Notes under the pieces: generated by a model
Databases searched by the model: none
Seen by the model: only the letters and a program-made list of their open reading frames with translations
What the model was told of the DNA's origin: nothing
Position numbers and translations under genes: made by a program
Part shown: one piece after another, positions 15,878-24,066 of the stretch
Layout: each line of letters opens with the position of its first letter
How positions within the stretch are numbered: position 1 is the first letter of the stretch
Assembly (NCBI GenBank): GCA_944392625.1
Contig: CALXXG010000086.1
Coordinates: forward strand, 1-36,950
Reading direction: 5' to 3'
Source of the DNA: an uncultured Rickettsiales bacterium
GTDB lineage: Bacteria; Pseudomonadota; Alphaproteobacteria; Rickettsiales; UBA1997
Length of the DNA: 36,950 nt

Positions 15878-16957
15878 ATGAGTTTTTTTAAAAAGTTTGT
15901 CGTACCAATAATAAAAAATAGAAGATTAAAGTTTCTATCAACTCCAAATATAGTATTTTTGGTTGTAATTCTTTGCTTAGTTATTATTTTATCGCCAGAA
16001 TTTCTAAAATTGAAATGGGTTGGCTTATTTTTAGCTATGTTTAGCACTATGGCCAATGATTCAATACAGACTCTTGGAACGTTCCTTACTTCAAATTCCA
16101 AAGTTTCTTGGTGGAAATTATGGATATATATAAGCATATTATTTATTACTATAATATTATTGGGATGGTTTGAAACTGGCGGTTATTTAGATTTTGGCAG
16201 ATTAAAAGATATACCATACGATTCTAGCTTTAGAGTAATGCATTTTGTTGCGCCAATATTATTAATGCTTTTAACCTATAATAAAATTCCAGCAAGTACA
16301 ACTTTTTTGATTTTATCCGTATTCTCTTCTCAAAATATGGTTAGTCTTATGCTTATAAAAACTTTTGCCGGCTATTTTTTCGGTTTTGTTTTTAGTTTTA
16401 TACTTTGGAGCGTTTTGTCAAAATATTTTGATAAGGTTTTAATACAGCGTGATGCTGATTTAAAAAGAACTGAATGGAAATTTTTTCAATGGGCGTCTAC
16501 TGGGTTATTATGGGTCGTTTGGCTGACTCAAAATACAGTAAATATTGTTGTTTATGTTCCTCGTATTTTTGATGGATATGAACTTATATTGTTTTTAATT
16601 TTAGGCATCATAATGATTGGCTTTATTTTTTATAATAAAGGCGGACCGATTCAAAAAATTGTCAGTGAAAAAAGAGATATGACAAATGCACGTTCAACTA
16701 CCATGATTAATTTATGTTTTGCGTTTGTAATTGTGTTTATGTCAATATATAATTCAATACCTATGGCAACTACGTGGGTTTTTATAGGAGTGCTAGCTGG
16801 CAGAGAATTAAGTATGGCAAAATATGATAATAATACAGAGATAAAATTGATAGATAGGTATAGAAATGCTAGGTGGGTTATTTTAAGAGATTTGCTTTCT
16901 GCCGGATTTGGTATTACTATATCTTTAATTTTTTCATTATTAAATAATACTTTATAG
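15878..16957 (+). CDS. Polytopic membrane protein, PiT (PHO4)-like permease
   Basis: 359 residues with about nine or ten hydrophobic segments, so an inner-membrane protein. Two internally similar halves each carry a loop like those of inorganic phosphate transporters: NDSIQTLGTFLTSN (near residue 52) and IPASTTFLILS (near 135) in the first half, and IPMATTWVFIG (near 300) in the second. PiT proteins have GANDxxNAxGT and PVSTTH motifs in both halves. The resemblance suggests a divergent PiT/PHO4 superfamily permease, but the classical motif residues are only partly kept and the substrate is uncertain. The stop codon is one base from the start of pilD, so the two genes are translationally close. 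An overlapping minus-strand ORF at 15778-16137 is rejected as a shadow. Confidence 0.65.
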   Translation: MSFFKKFVVPIIKNRRLKFLSTPNIVFLVVILCLVIILSPEFLKLKWVGLFLAMFSTMANDSIQTLGTFLTSNSKVSWWKLWIYISILFITIILLGWFETGGYLDFGRLKDIPYDSSFRVMHFVAPILLMLLTYNKIPASTTFLILSVFSSQNMVSLMLIKTFAGYFFGFVFSFILWSVLSKYFDKVLIQRDADLKRTEWKFFQWASTGLLWVVWLTQNTVNIVVYVPRIFDGYELILFLILGIIMIGFIFYNKGGPIQKIVSEKRDMTNARSTTMINLCFAFVIVFMSIYNSIPMATTWVFIGVLAGRELSMAKYDNNTEIKLIDRYRNARWVILRDLLSAGFGITISLIFSLLNNTL

Positions 16958-16958
16958 C

Positions 16959-17684
16959 ATGGATATAATATTTATAATTTTTTCTTTGATATTTGGAGCT
17001 TGTTTTGGCAGTTTTATTACAATGGCCAGCTATAGATTGCCCTTAGGCGAAGATATAATATTTAAGCCTTCCTATTGTCCAAAGTGCAAAAAAACAATAG
17101 GGTTTTTATCATTGGTGCCAATATTTTCATGGATTTTTCAGAGAGGAAAATGTGCAAAGTGCGGAAATAAAATATCAGTTAGGTATCCGCTTACAGAATT
17201 AGTAGTATCTATTTTATTCTTAATTTCCTATTTAAAATTCGGCATTTCCTATAATACAATAATTTTTGATTTTATAGTTGTTATAAGCATGATAATGATA
17301 ATAACAGACTTGGAACATTATATTATATTGGATTCTATGCAGTTATTTTTACTTATATTATCAATTGTATTTGTTATATATAATAATTTAAGCCTATTTT
17401 ATTCTGTCATTTCTTCTATAATATATTTTATAATAATATATTTATCTGGATTTACAGTATCAAAAATAAAGAAAAAAGACGCAATAGGTGGTGCAGATAT
17501 AAAATTTATAACAATAGCTGGAATTATTTTAGGAGTTGAATTGCTGCCTCAATTTTTATTTTTATCAGGCTGTATTGGCATAGTTTTTGGATTACTGTGG
17601 AAAAAATTAAAGAAGAACGAATATTTTCCTTTTGGACCGGCCTTGATAATATCATTTTTATCATTGATATTATATTTTTATTGA
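16959..17684 (+). CDS. pilD: Type IV prepilin peptidase / N-methyltransferase
   Basis: Inner-membrane aspartic protease (peptidase family A24) that cleaves the prepilin leader before Phe and methylates the new N-terminus. 241 residues. The N-terminal GxxxGSFxxxxxxRLP motif is present. The zinc-type CxxC pairs of the methylase domain are C40/C43 and C65/C68. The two catalytic Asp are in DLEHYIILD (D117) and GGADIKF (D180). The second motif usually reads GGGD; the Gly-to-Ala change is mild and both Asp are kept. It probably forms one operon with the PiT-like gene (1-base gap). The pilin remnant at 9614-10320 is a plausible former substrate, so other functional (pseudo)pilins presumably exist elsewhere. 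Confidence 0.93.
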   Translation: MDIIFIIFSLIFGACFGSFITMASYRLPLGEDIIFKPSYCPKCKKTIGFLSLVPIFSWIFQRGKCAKCGNKISVRYPLTELVVSILFLISYLKFGISYNTIIFDFIVVISMIMIITDLEHYIILDSMQLFLLILSIVFVIYNNLSLFYSVISSIIYFIIIYLSGFTVSKIKKKDAIGGADIKFITIAGIILGVELLPQFLFLSGCIGIVFGLLWKKLKKNEYFPFGPALIISFLSLILYFY

Positions 17685-17735
17685 TATTAAATTTTTATTA
17701 TTTATTCTATATGTATCTATATTAAAAGGTTGTAT

Positions 17736-19034
17736 ATGAAGAAAAAGCTATTATTTTTATTTTTTATCATTTTACTTATATCTTGTGACAAAAAAAAACC
17801 AATACTTGGTGTTAGAAAAGATATATTTTTAAATAATTCAATTATAGAAGTTGAAGGCGATATAAACAATATAACAATTCCAATAGCAAAAACATTTGCA
17901 AACTATTATGGTGATGGTTCAACTTTAAATGAAATCATAGAAAATTACAGGGTTGAAAATTTTAATTTTACTGATAGTAAAATTTCAAGAAAAAAATTTG
18001 GAGTAAAAACTTATTTTTTTTCTAGCCCAATAATAGTTGACAATATAGCCTATTTTCTTGATACAAGAGGTCATCTAGTTGCTAGAAATTTGAATAGTTT
18101 TGATAAAAATATTTGGAAAACAAGAATTATTGAAAAAACTAATTTTATAAATTATTATGGTGGTAAAATATCATTCTATAATGACATAATCTATATTACT
18201 ACAAGATTAAACGAAGTTATTGCAGTTTCTTCTGAAGATGGAAGCATAATATGGGGAAAAAAATTAAACACTGTACCAATTTCAACTCCAGTTATAGATG
18301 GGACAACTTTATATGCTATTACAAATGATAATAAATTATATGCGCTTGACACATATGATGGAAGAATAAAATGGATAAGCTTTGGAAATGCAAAAGATTC
18401 AGCTATTTTAGGTTCCGCAAATCCTGTAATATATAAAGATTATGTTGTAGCTTCTTACTCTTCCGGCGAACTATTTATTATAAATAAAAATAACGGTGAG
18501 AACGTATTTAATATGAATATCACAGGAAAATATATGATATATTCAAACTTTGAATTAACAGATATAGATAGTACGCCTGTAATTGTTGACAATATTTTAA
18601 TAGCTACGGCAAATAATGGTATTACGGCTGGAATTAATCTCGATACAATGTCTGTTTTATGGAAACAAAATTTGCCTTCGTTGACAAATATATTAGTTAG
18701 TAATTCAACTATATATATGGTTACAACTGACAATATAGTTATAGCCATGAATGCTTATGATGGTAAAATTTATTGGTTTAGAGAACTTGACAAATTTAAA
18801 GATAAAGAAAAGAAAAAAGATCTAATATTTTATAGAAGCTTAGCCATGATAAATGGAAAAATATTTGCCTTTAATAATGTTAATGAATATAAAATAATTA
18901 ATGCTAAAACTGGAGATATTGAAGATTCAATCACAACAACATTTATGTTTTATAGTGTTCCTTTTTCATTAAATGACAAAATATATGGCATAGGCGTGAG
19001 GGGTAGAATAATTGGATTTATAGGCACAAGATAA
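17736..19034 (+). CDS. bamB: Outer-membrane assembly lipoprotein BamB (PQQ-like beta-propeller)
   Basis: Periplasmic-side lipoprotein of the BAM complex that helps insert beta-barrel proteins. The start at ATG 17736 is preferred over the in-frame TTG at 17730 because AAAAGG (17724-17729) then lies 6 bases upstream as a Shine-Dalgarno. The protein begins MKKKLLFLFFIILLISC, a lipoprotein signal with lipobox LISC and lipidated Cys17. The remainder shows repeated blades of the PQQ/WD-like type (for example DGSIIWGKKL, YALDTYDGRIKW, NAYDGKIYWFREL). About 432 residues is typical for alphaproteobacterial BamB. It follows pilD by 51 bases and may share its transcript. BamB is often next to der/engA, which is not seen here. 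Confidence 0.88.
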   Translation: MKKKLLFLFFIILLISCDKKKPILGVRKDIFLNNSIIEVEGDINNITIPIAKTFANYYGDGSTLNEIIENYRVENFNFTDSKISRKKFGVKTYFFSSPIIVDNIAYFLDTRGHLVARNLNSFDKNIWKTRIIEKTNFINYYGGKISFYNDIIYITTRLNEVIAVSSEDGSIIWGKKLNTVPISTPVIDGTTLYAITNDNKLYALDTYDGRIKWISFGNAKDSAILGSANPVIYKDYVVASYSSGELFIINKNNGENVFNMNITGKYMIYSNFELTDIDSTPVIVDNILIATANNGITAGINLDTMSVLWKQNLPSLTNILVSNSTIYMVTTDNIVIAMNAYDGKIYWFRELDKFKDKEKKKDLIFYRSLAMINGKIFAFNNVNEYKIINAKTGDIEDSITTTFMFYSVPFSLNDKIYGIGVRGRIIGFIGTR

Positions 19035-19105
19035 ACATTTTAAATATTTTCTTGCTTTTTTAATAGAATAATCAATAATTATATTGTTAAATAATTAATT
19101 TTGAT

Positions 19106-20884
19106 ATGACAAAATATAGAACACATACGTGTAATGAGTTAAGAATTGCTAATGTTGGTGATAATGTTAAGCTAAGCGGTTGGGTACATTCAATAAGAGA
19201 CCACGGTGGACTTTTATTTATTGATTTAAGAGATAATTATGGAATAACTCAATGTGTTATTAATGTTGAACAAGATAAAGAATTAATAGAACTAGCTTCA
19301 AAACTTACTCTTGAAAGCGTTATTACAATAGAAGGAATAGTTGTTGCAAGAAGCAAAGAAACTGTTAATCCAGAATTAAATACAGGTGAAATTGAAGTTC
19401 AATTAAAAAAGATAGAGATAGAAAGTAAGGCGGAACAGATACCTTTTCAAATAGCGGACGAAACTCAAAATTATCCTGAAGATTTAAGATTAAAATATAG
19501 ATACTTAGACCTTAGAACTAAAAAAATGCATAGAAATATTAAGATGAGATCCAATGTTATTGATGCAATGAGAGAAGAAATGAAAAAACAAGGTTTTTTA
19601 GAATTTCAAACTCCTATTTTGACTTCGTCATCCCCTGAGGGAGCTAGAGATTTTTTAGTTCCAAGCAGAATACATCAGGGAAAATTTTATGCTTTGCCAC
19701 AGGCACCGCAACAATTTAAACAATTATTAATGATTGCAGGTTTTGATAAATATTTTCAAATAGCACCATGCTTTAGAGATGAGGGAACAAGAGCTGACAG
19801 ATTATTGTATTTTTATCAATTAGACATGGAAATGTCATTTGTTGAGCAGGAAGATGTATGGGACGTAATGGAACCTGTTATGATAAATATATTTAAAAAA
19901 TTTAGACCTGAAAGAAAAATAAATGATAAGTTTCCTAGAATTAAATATTGGGATGCGATGTTGAAATATGGAACAGACAAACCAGATTTAAGAAATCCAA
20001 TTGAAATTTGCGATGTTTCCAATGTATTTAGAGGATCTAACTTCGCAGTATTTGCTAAAGCACTTGAAAGCAGTAATAAAGTTGTTGTTAGGGCAATTCC
20101 TGCACCACAAACAAGTGAGAAACCTAGAAGTTTCTTTGATAAAATGGTTGCCTATGCAATTGAGGAAGGTGCTAAAGGTTTAGGATATATAACTTGGACA
20201 AAGGAAGGTGAGGCAAAAGGACCTGTTGCAAAATTTTTGGATCAAGATAGACTTGAACAACTTAAGAAAATTGCAAAACTTGAAAACGGCGACACGCTAT
20301 TCTTTTCTTGCGGGTCAAAAGTTGAAGCTTCAAAATTGGCCGGAAAAGTCAGAACAAAACTTGGAAATGAATTAGGTTTAATTGATAAAGAATCCTATGC
20401 TTTCTGTTGGATTGTTGACTTTCCATTTTATGAAATTAATGAAGAAACTGGAGCTTTAGATTTTGCACATAATCCGTTTTCAATGCCTCAAGGTGGTCTT
20501 GATGCCTTAAATAATACAGAAGATCCATTAGACATATTAGCATATCAATATGATGCTGTATGCAACGGTTATGAACTTGCCAGTGGCGGTGTTAGAAATC
20601 ATAGACCGGAAATTATGTATAAAGCTTTTGAAAAAGTTGGTTATCCAAAAGAGGCTGTTGATGACAAGTTTGGCGGTATGGTTAATGCATTTAAATATGG
20701 CGCCCCACCTCATGCAGGATCTGCATTCGGAATTGAAAGAATTATTATGCTTCTCCTTGACGAAGAAAATTTAAGAGAGGTTACAGCTTTCCCTACAAAT
20801 GGCAAAGGTGAAGATTTAATGATGAATGCACCTAGTGCTGTAAATGAAATGCAGTTAAGAGAATTGCATATTAAGCTTAGATAA
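19106..20884 (+). CDS. aspS: Aspartyl-tRNA synthetase, probably non-discriminating
   Basis: Class II synthetase charging tRNA-Asp, 592 residues, bacterial type with the GAD insertion. The OB-fold anticodon domain reads [19 protein letters not shown] (near residue 25-43). His in RDHGG, where discriminating enzymes such as that of E. coli have Leu, is associated with non-discriminating AspRS that also charges tRNA-Asn for the GatCAB amidotransferase route. Class II motif 2 is [10 protein letters not shown] followed by [10 protein letters not shown], the latter typical of Alphaproteobacteria. Motif 3 is [10 protein letters not shown] near the C-terminus. Asparaginylation via GatCAB is therefore inferred; no asnS or gatCAB gene is in the window. 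Confidence 0.96.
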   Translation: MTKYRTHTCNELRIANVGDNVKLSGWVHSIRDHGGLLFIDLRDNYGITQCVINVEQDKELIELASKLTLESVITIEGIVVARSKETVNPELNTGEIEVQLKKIEIESKAEQIPFQIADETQNYPEDLRLKYRYLDLRTKKMHRNIKMRSNVIDAMREEMKKQGFLEFQTPILTSSSPEGARDFLVPSRIHQGKFYALPQAPQQFKQLLMIAGFDKYFQIAPCFRDEGTRADRLLYFYQLDMEMSFVEQEDVWDVMEPVMINIFKKFRPERKINDKFPRIKYWDAMLKYGTDKPDLRNPIEICDVSNVFRGSNFAVFAKALESSNKVVVRAIPAPQTSEKPRSFFDKMVAYAIEEGAKGLGYITWTKEGEAKGPVAKFLDQDRLEQLKKIAKLENGDTLFFSCGSKVEASKLAGKVRTKLGNELGLIDKESYAFCWIVDFPFYEINEETGALDFAHNPFSMPQGGLDALNNTEDPLDILAYQYDAVCNGYELASGGVRNHRPEIMYKAFEKVGYPKEAVDDKFGGMVNAFKYGAPPHAGSAFGIERIIMLLLDEENLREVTAFPTNGKGEDLMMNAPSAVNEMQLRELHIKLR

Positions 20885-20913
20885 TTAATCATATACACTA
20901 ATCTTTTTTATAT

Positions 20914-20940
20914 AACCCACACTTCAATTGTGGGTTTTAT
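20914..20940 (+). terminator. Rho-independent terminator after aspS
   Basis: The 8-bp stem AACCCACA (20914-20921) / TGTGGGTT (20929-20936) is followed by TTATT, 30 bases after the aspS stop. Confidence 0.8.
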
Positions 20941-20951
20941 TGTATCTCTAA

Positions 20952-20974
20952 AACCCCCAGTTAGACTGGGGGTT
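20952..20974. terminator. Second perfect hairpin after aspS
   Basis: The 10-bp perfect stem AACCCCCAGT (20952-20961) / ACTGGGGGTT (20965-20974) has a 3-base loop. It follows the first terminator directly. It may be a back-up terminator or the start of the structured island that follows. Confidence 0.6.
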
Positions 20975-21053
20975 CAGTTTAGCTTTAGCAATTATACAAT
21001 ACGACGTAGTCATGCACTTTATTAGGGTAAACTGTAGTTGGTTCAAACTACTA

Positions 21054-21099
21054 ATTGCAAGCAAGCACGAAGCCGATGTGATGCAAGCTTGCTTGCAAT
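21054..21099. repeat. 13-bp perfect stem-loop around first repeat copy
   Basis: ATTGCAAGCAAGC (21054-21066) pairs perfectly with GCTTGCTTGCAAT (21087-21099). The 20-base loop (21067-21086) carries the core of the direct repeat. The second copy (21147-21178) can form a similar but imperfect stem, with flanks TAAG(A)AGC and GCTTGCTTA. Confidence 0.75.
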
Positions 21100-21146
21100 C
21101 ACAAACCTGTTGTTCGGCGAAGTGCCTAACGACCGAAGGTAGTAAG

Positions 21147-21178
21147 AAGCACGAAGCCGATGTGATGCAAGCTTGCTT
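21147..21178. repeat. Second copy of 32-bp direct repeat
   Basis: Identical to 21063-21094 over 32 bases and spaced 84 bases from it. It contains the palindrome GCAAGCTTGC. Confidence 0.9.
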
Positions 21179-21400
21179 AATTTCGGTATTTTATCGTTGT
21201 GCGAAGTACCGACTGAAAACAAGGTGGGGGACATGCAAGTTTACTTGCAATGGCAGCTTGCGACCCACCGCAGTTTGCCTAAGGAACTTGCAAAACAAGT
21301 GGAGGAGAAGCACTAAGCAGAAAAATGATAAGCTTGCCGAATCATTTTAACTTGTTGGTCTGCGAAGTACAATGCAAACGAAGTGAATGGTTAAGTTTGT

Positions 21401-21660
21401 ATTAATTTCTTCATTGTTTTTACATCTCATTTGTTTTTATTATTATTGTGTGATTATTTAAATATAAATACTATTAAGCAAGCTTATATTTATAATGCAC
21501 TTTCTTTTATTTTGTTTACAGTTTACCGTAGTAAATCAAATAATGGTGTTATATTTAGACAAATTGAAATATAAGTATTAACATAAAAAATAACATACTA
21601 ATTTTAACTTTTGTCATTAAAATTTATTGTCCAGTTAATGTTTTTTATAAGTATAAATAA
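21401..21660. other. AT-rich spacer before rpsD terminator
   Basis: No gene is seen. The only structured item is TACAGTTTACC (21517-21527), the inverse complement of GGTAAACTGTA (21026-21036). ATGCACTTT also recurs at 21012-21020 and 21495-21503. These could mark the ends of a ~500-bp inserted element, but no target duplication is evident. Confidence 0.4.
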
Positions 21661-21687
21661 AATAGAGTATATTTTATATACTCTATT
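21661..21687 (-). terminator. Terminator of rpsD
   Basis: The 11-bp perfect stem AATAGAGTATA (21661-21671) / TATACTCTATT (21677-21687) lies 25 bases past the rpsD stop. On the minus strand it is followed by TTATTTATACTT. Confidence 0.7.
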
Positions 21688-21711
21688 AAAAAAATTACTA
21701 CAAAGTAATTA

Positions 21712-22323
21712 TTATTTTGAGTAGAACTCAACAATCATGTTAAACTCTGGCTCAAATGGGTAAGGAATATCACCTAATGCCGGTTTGTTTAAAAATTTAA
21801 CAGACATTTCATTAGAATTTAATTCTAAATAATTAGGAATATCTCTTTCCATATTTTGTAAAGCTTCATTAATTAATGGAATTTTTTTAGCATTAGGAGC
21901 AACAGAAATAACATCTCCTGGCTTTACTAAATAAGAAGGTATATTTATTGCTTTTCCATTAACTAAAATGTGTTTATGGCTAACTAATTGTCTAGCTGAA
22001 TAAACAGTTGGTGCAAAATTAGCTCTATATACAACAGATGCTAATCTGCTTTCAAGTAGTCCTGCAAAAATTTCTTCTGTATTACCTTTTAATCTCTTAG
22101 CTTTTTCAAATATAGTTCTGAATTGGCTTTCTTTTATATTATAATACTTCTTAACTTTTTGCTTAGCCTTTAAGTGAATACTATAACTTGTATCTCTTTT
22201 TGGCGCTGTACCATGTTGGCCAGGTCTATAGTTTCTTTTTAAAAATGGATCGTTAGCTCTACCCCAAAGGTTAACGCCCAAAGATCTACTTACTTTTTTC
22301 TTTGCGTTTATTCTTTTTGTCAT
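21712..22323 (-). CDS. rpsD: 30S ribosomal protein uS4
   Basis: Primary 16S rRNA-binding protein that nucleates the body of the small subunit. 203 residues, normal length. N-terminal LGVNLWGR and YRPGQHG are characteristic. The S4 RNA-binding domain follows near residues 93-150 (ESRLASVVYRANFAPTVYSARQLVSHKHILVNG). It is a stand-alone gene outside the alpha operon, as is usual in Alphaproteobacteria. The leader contains a CTCTAT/ATAGAG hairpin (22347-22371 on the plus strand) that might be regulatory, though no regulatory structure known to me is recognisable. Confidence 0.97.
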   Translation of the reverse strand: MTKRINAKKKVSRSLGVNLWGRANDPFLKRNYRPGQHGTAPKRDTSYSIHLKAKQKVKKYYNIKESQFRTIFEKAKRLKGNTEEIFAGLLESRLASVVYRANFAPTVYSARQLVSHKHILVNGKAINIPSYLVKPGDVISVAPNAKKIPLINEALQNMERDIPNYLELNSNEMSVKFLNKPALGDIPYPFEPEFNMIVEFYSK

Positions 22324-22428
22324 TTTTAATATATTATTATTTTTAACTCTATATAAATCAGCCGCATAGAGGTTGCTTTTATTTTTGTATTTTTAAAAAA
22401 TAAAGTCAAGGGATTTTTAAAAAGTATG

Positions 22429-22456
22429 TTGTTTTTTTAAAATGTTTTAATATAAT
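22429..22456 (+). promoter_or_regulatory. Putative promoter of mtaB
   Basis: TTGTTT (22429-22434) and a perfect TATAAT (22451-22456) are spaced by 16 bases, 27 bases before the ATG at 22483. Confidence 0.5.
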
Positions 22457-22482
22457 CAAATAGTTAAAATAAAACTTGAATA

Positions 22483-24006
22483 ATGGCAATAAAATTAATA
22501 ACATTTGGGTGTAGATTAAATACCTATGAAAGCGAAGTTATAAAAACTTTTCTTCAGGAAAATGATAAACTAAAGGATAAAAATATAACTATTTTTAATA
22601 GCTGCACTGTTACGGCTGAGGCAGAGAAACAACTTAGACAAGCCATTAGAAAAGAAAAAAGAGATAATCCTAATACCATAATTGGTGTTGTAGGTTGTGC
22701 AGCGCAAACTAATGGCGATATTTATAGTGAAATGGAAGAGGTTGATTTTGTATTTGGAAATATAGACAAAATGCAAAAGAATAACTATGAACTGTTAATT
22801 CCATTAATTGAAAAAGCAGAAAAAAATCATAGTTGCAAATGTAATAGCGAATACAAATGCGGCCATCATCACGATGATGAAGATCATAAATGCACTTGCG
22901 GACATCATCATGATAAAAAATGCGCCTGCGGACATAGCCATGAAAACGAAGAAGATTGCAAATGCAATCACGATCATGATGATTGCAGCTGTGATGATGA
23001 AGAAGAATGCTGTTGTGATGAAGAGGATGATTTTGATGAGGAAATCCATAGCTATAAATCACCTGTAAAATCATTGGATTTTGATAACGATGACAATAAA
23101 AATGATAAACCAATTCTGATAAGCAATATATTGGAATTACACGAACTTGCACCGCAATTAATAACAGGTTTTGAAGAAAAAACTAGAGGATTTATTCAAA
23201 TTCAAAGTGGATGCGATAACCATTGCACCTTTTGTGCTACAAGATTAGCAAGAGGAAAAAGCATTTCCATACCATCCCATAGAATTATAGAACAGATTAA
23301 CAGACTTGTTGAAAATGGCTATAATGAAATTGTTTTGACAGGCATAGATATTACAGATTATGGAAAGAGGCTTGATGAAAATATTAATCTTGGAAAGCTA
23401 ATGAAAAAAATATTGCAGGAAACAGATTTGCAAAGATTAAGATTGTCTTCTCTTGATATAGCTGATGTTAATGACGACTTAAAGGACGTTCTGTTTAATG
23501 AAGAAAGAGTCATGCCGCATATTCATATAAGTTTACAGTCCGGTGATAATACCATATTAAAAAGAATGGCAAGAAGACATACAAGAGAACAGGTTATAGA
23601 ATTTTGCAAAGAAATAAAGAAATATAGAAAAAATATAGCTATAGGTGCCGATTTAATAGCAGGCTTTCCAACAGAAACAGAAGTCATGCACAAAAATTCT
23701 TATAGTCTAATTGAAGAAATCGGTTTGGTTTTTGGACATATTTTTCCCTATTCAGTAAGAGAAAATACACCTGCAGCATTAATGGAGCAAGTGCCAATGG
23801 AAACCAGAAGAAGAAGGGCGAAGGAACTAAGGGCAATTGCACAAATTCAATTAGAAGATTTTACAAAAGAACAATCAAAATTTTCTCATCAGGTTTTGAT
23901 TGAAAATGAAACCACTGGTAGAACAGAAAATTATTTAACTGTAAAATTGCATGATGGAATTTTAAAAAACCATAAAATTGGTGATGTAGTAGAGTTGATG
24001 TTCTAA
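22483..24006 (+). CDS. mtaB: tRNA t6A37 methylthiotransferase MtaB with His/Cys-rich insertion
   Basis: Radical-SAM methylthiotransferase that converts t6A37 to ms2t6A37 in tRNAs reading ANN codons. The N-terminal MTTase domain begins KLITFGCRLNTYESE and keeps the three Cys of the auxiliary Fe-S cluster (C10, C41, C72). The radical-SAM motif CxxxCxxC is C244, C248 and C251. The protein has 507 residues, while relatives have ~410-440. The excess is an insert at residues ~115-187 containing 14 Cys and 12 His with many Asp/Glu (repeats such as CGHHHDD, CGHHHDK, CGHSHEN, CCCDEEDD), located between the two domains. It looks like a metal-binding segment. An acidic Asn/Asp linker follows to ~210. 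The rest (LRLSSLDIADV, HISLQSGD, ADLIAGFPTET) is standard. Confidence 0.92.
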   Translation: MAIKLITFGCRLNTYESEVIKTFLQENDKLKDKNITIFNSCTVTAEAEKQLRQAIRKEKRDNPNTIIGVVGCAAQTNGDIYSEMEEVDFVFGNIDKMQKNNYELLIPLIEKAEKNHSCKCNSEYKCGHHHDDEDHKCTCGHHHDKKCACGHSHENEEDCKCNHDHDDCSCDDEEECCCDEEDDFDEEIHSYKSPVKSLDFDNDDNKNDKPILISNILELHELAPQLITGFEEKTRGFIQIQSGCDNHCTFCATRLARGKSISIPSHRIIEQINRLVENGYNEIVLTGIDITDYGKRLDENINLGKLMKKILQETDLQRLRLSSLDIADVNDDLKDVLFNEERVMPHIHISLQSGDNTILKRMARRHTREQVIEFCKEIKKYRKNIAIGADLIAGFPTETEVMHKNSYSLIEEIGLVFGHIFPYSVRENTPAALMEQVPMETRRRRAKELRAIAQIQLEDFTKEQSKFSHQVLIENETTGRTENYLTVKLHDGILKNHKIGDVVELMF

Positions 24007-24020
24007 TAAATAATATATCA

Positions 24021-24057
24021 ATTTTAATTTTTCCCTATATATGGGAAAAATTAAAAT
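24021..24057. terminator. Bidirectional terminator between mtaB and fba
   Basis: The 15-bp perfect stem ATTTTAATTTTTCCC (24021-24035) / GGGAAAAATTAAAAT (24043-24057) lies between convergent stops at 24006 and 24067. A/T runs on both flanks allow termination in both directions. Confidence 0.8.
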
Positions 24058-24066
24058 ATTTATTTA

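Larger units (their letters stand above)
20975..21400. repeat. G+C-elevated non-coding island with repeats and hairpins
   Basis: By hand count the lines around 21061-21180 are ~50% G+C against ~30% around them. The stretch contains a 32-bp perfect direct repeat (21063-21094 and 21147-21178), several strong hairpins and three variants of the word GCGAAGT.C (near 21118, 21201 and 21363). Other stems include CGGTA/TACCG (21184-21188 / 21207-21211), GGTGGG/CCCACC (21223-21228 / 21264-21269) enclosing TGCAAGT/ACTTGCA (21234-21240 / 21243-21249), and ACTTG/CAAGT near 21285. The only ORFs are low-quality and lack family resemblance. A dispersed repeat, a non-autonomous mobile element or a structured RNA could explain it. 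It matches no tRNA, tmRNA, RNase P or SRP RNA signature that I can recall. Confidence 0.6.

Noticed and set aside
15778..16137. Minus-strand ORF of 119 codons overlapping the PiT-like gene
   Set aside because: Antisense to a hydrophobic coding region; no start signal or resemblance to a known family.
17730..17735. TTG start for bamB
   Set aside because: The ATG at 17736 has a well-placed AAAAGG and starts a perfect lipoprotein signal.
21043..21234. Minus-strand ORF of 63 codons with repeated SKLASHRLRA
   Set aside because: It reads the same repeated DNA on the other strand; there is no start signal or family resemblance.
21012..21350. ORF of 112 codons in the aspS-rpsD island, with an in-frame repeat KHEADVMQACL
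   Set aside because: The in-frame repetition follows from the 84-base spacing of the DNA repeat. Composition is odd (many Cys/Lys), there is no ribosome-binding site and no known domain, and the DNA is dominated by hairpins.
20975..21400. tmRNA, RNase P RNA, SRP RNA or tRNA in the island
   Set aside because: None of the conserved signatures of these RNAs (for example the tRNA TTCGA arm, or the RNase P GAGGAAAGTCC core) could be found.
22709..23152. Minus-strand His-rich ORF opposite the MtaB insert
   Set aside because: His-rich only because it is antisense to the Asp/Glu/His/Cys-coding repeats.
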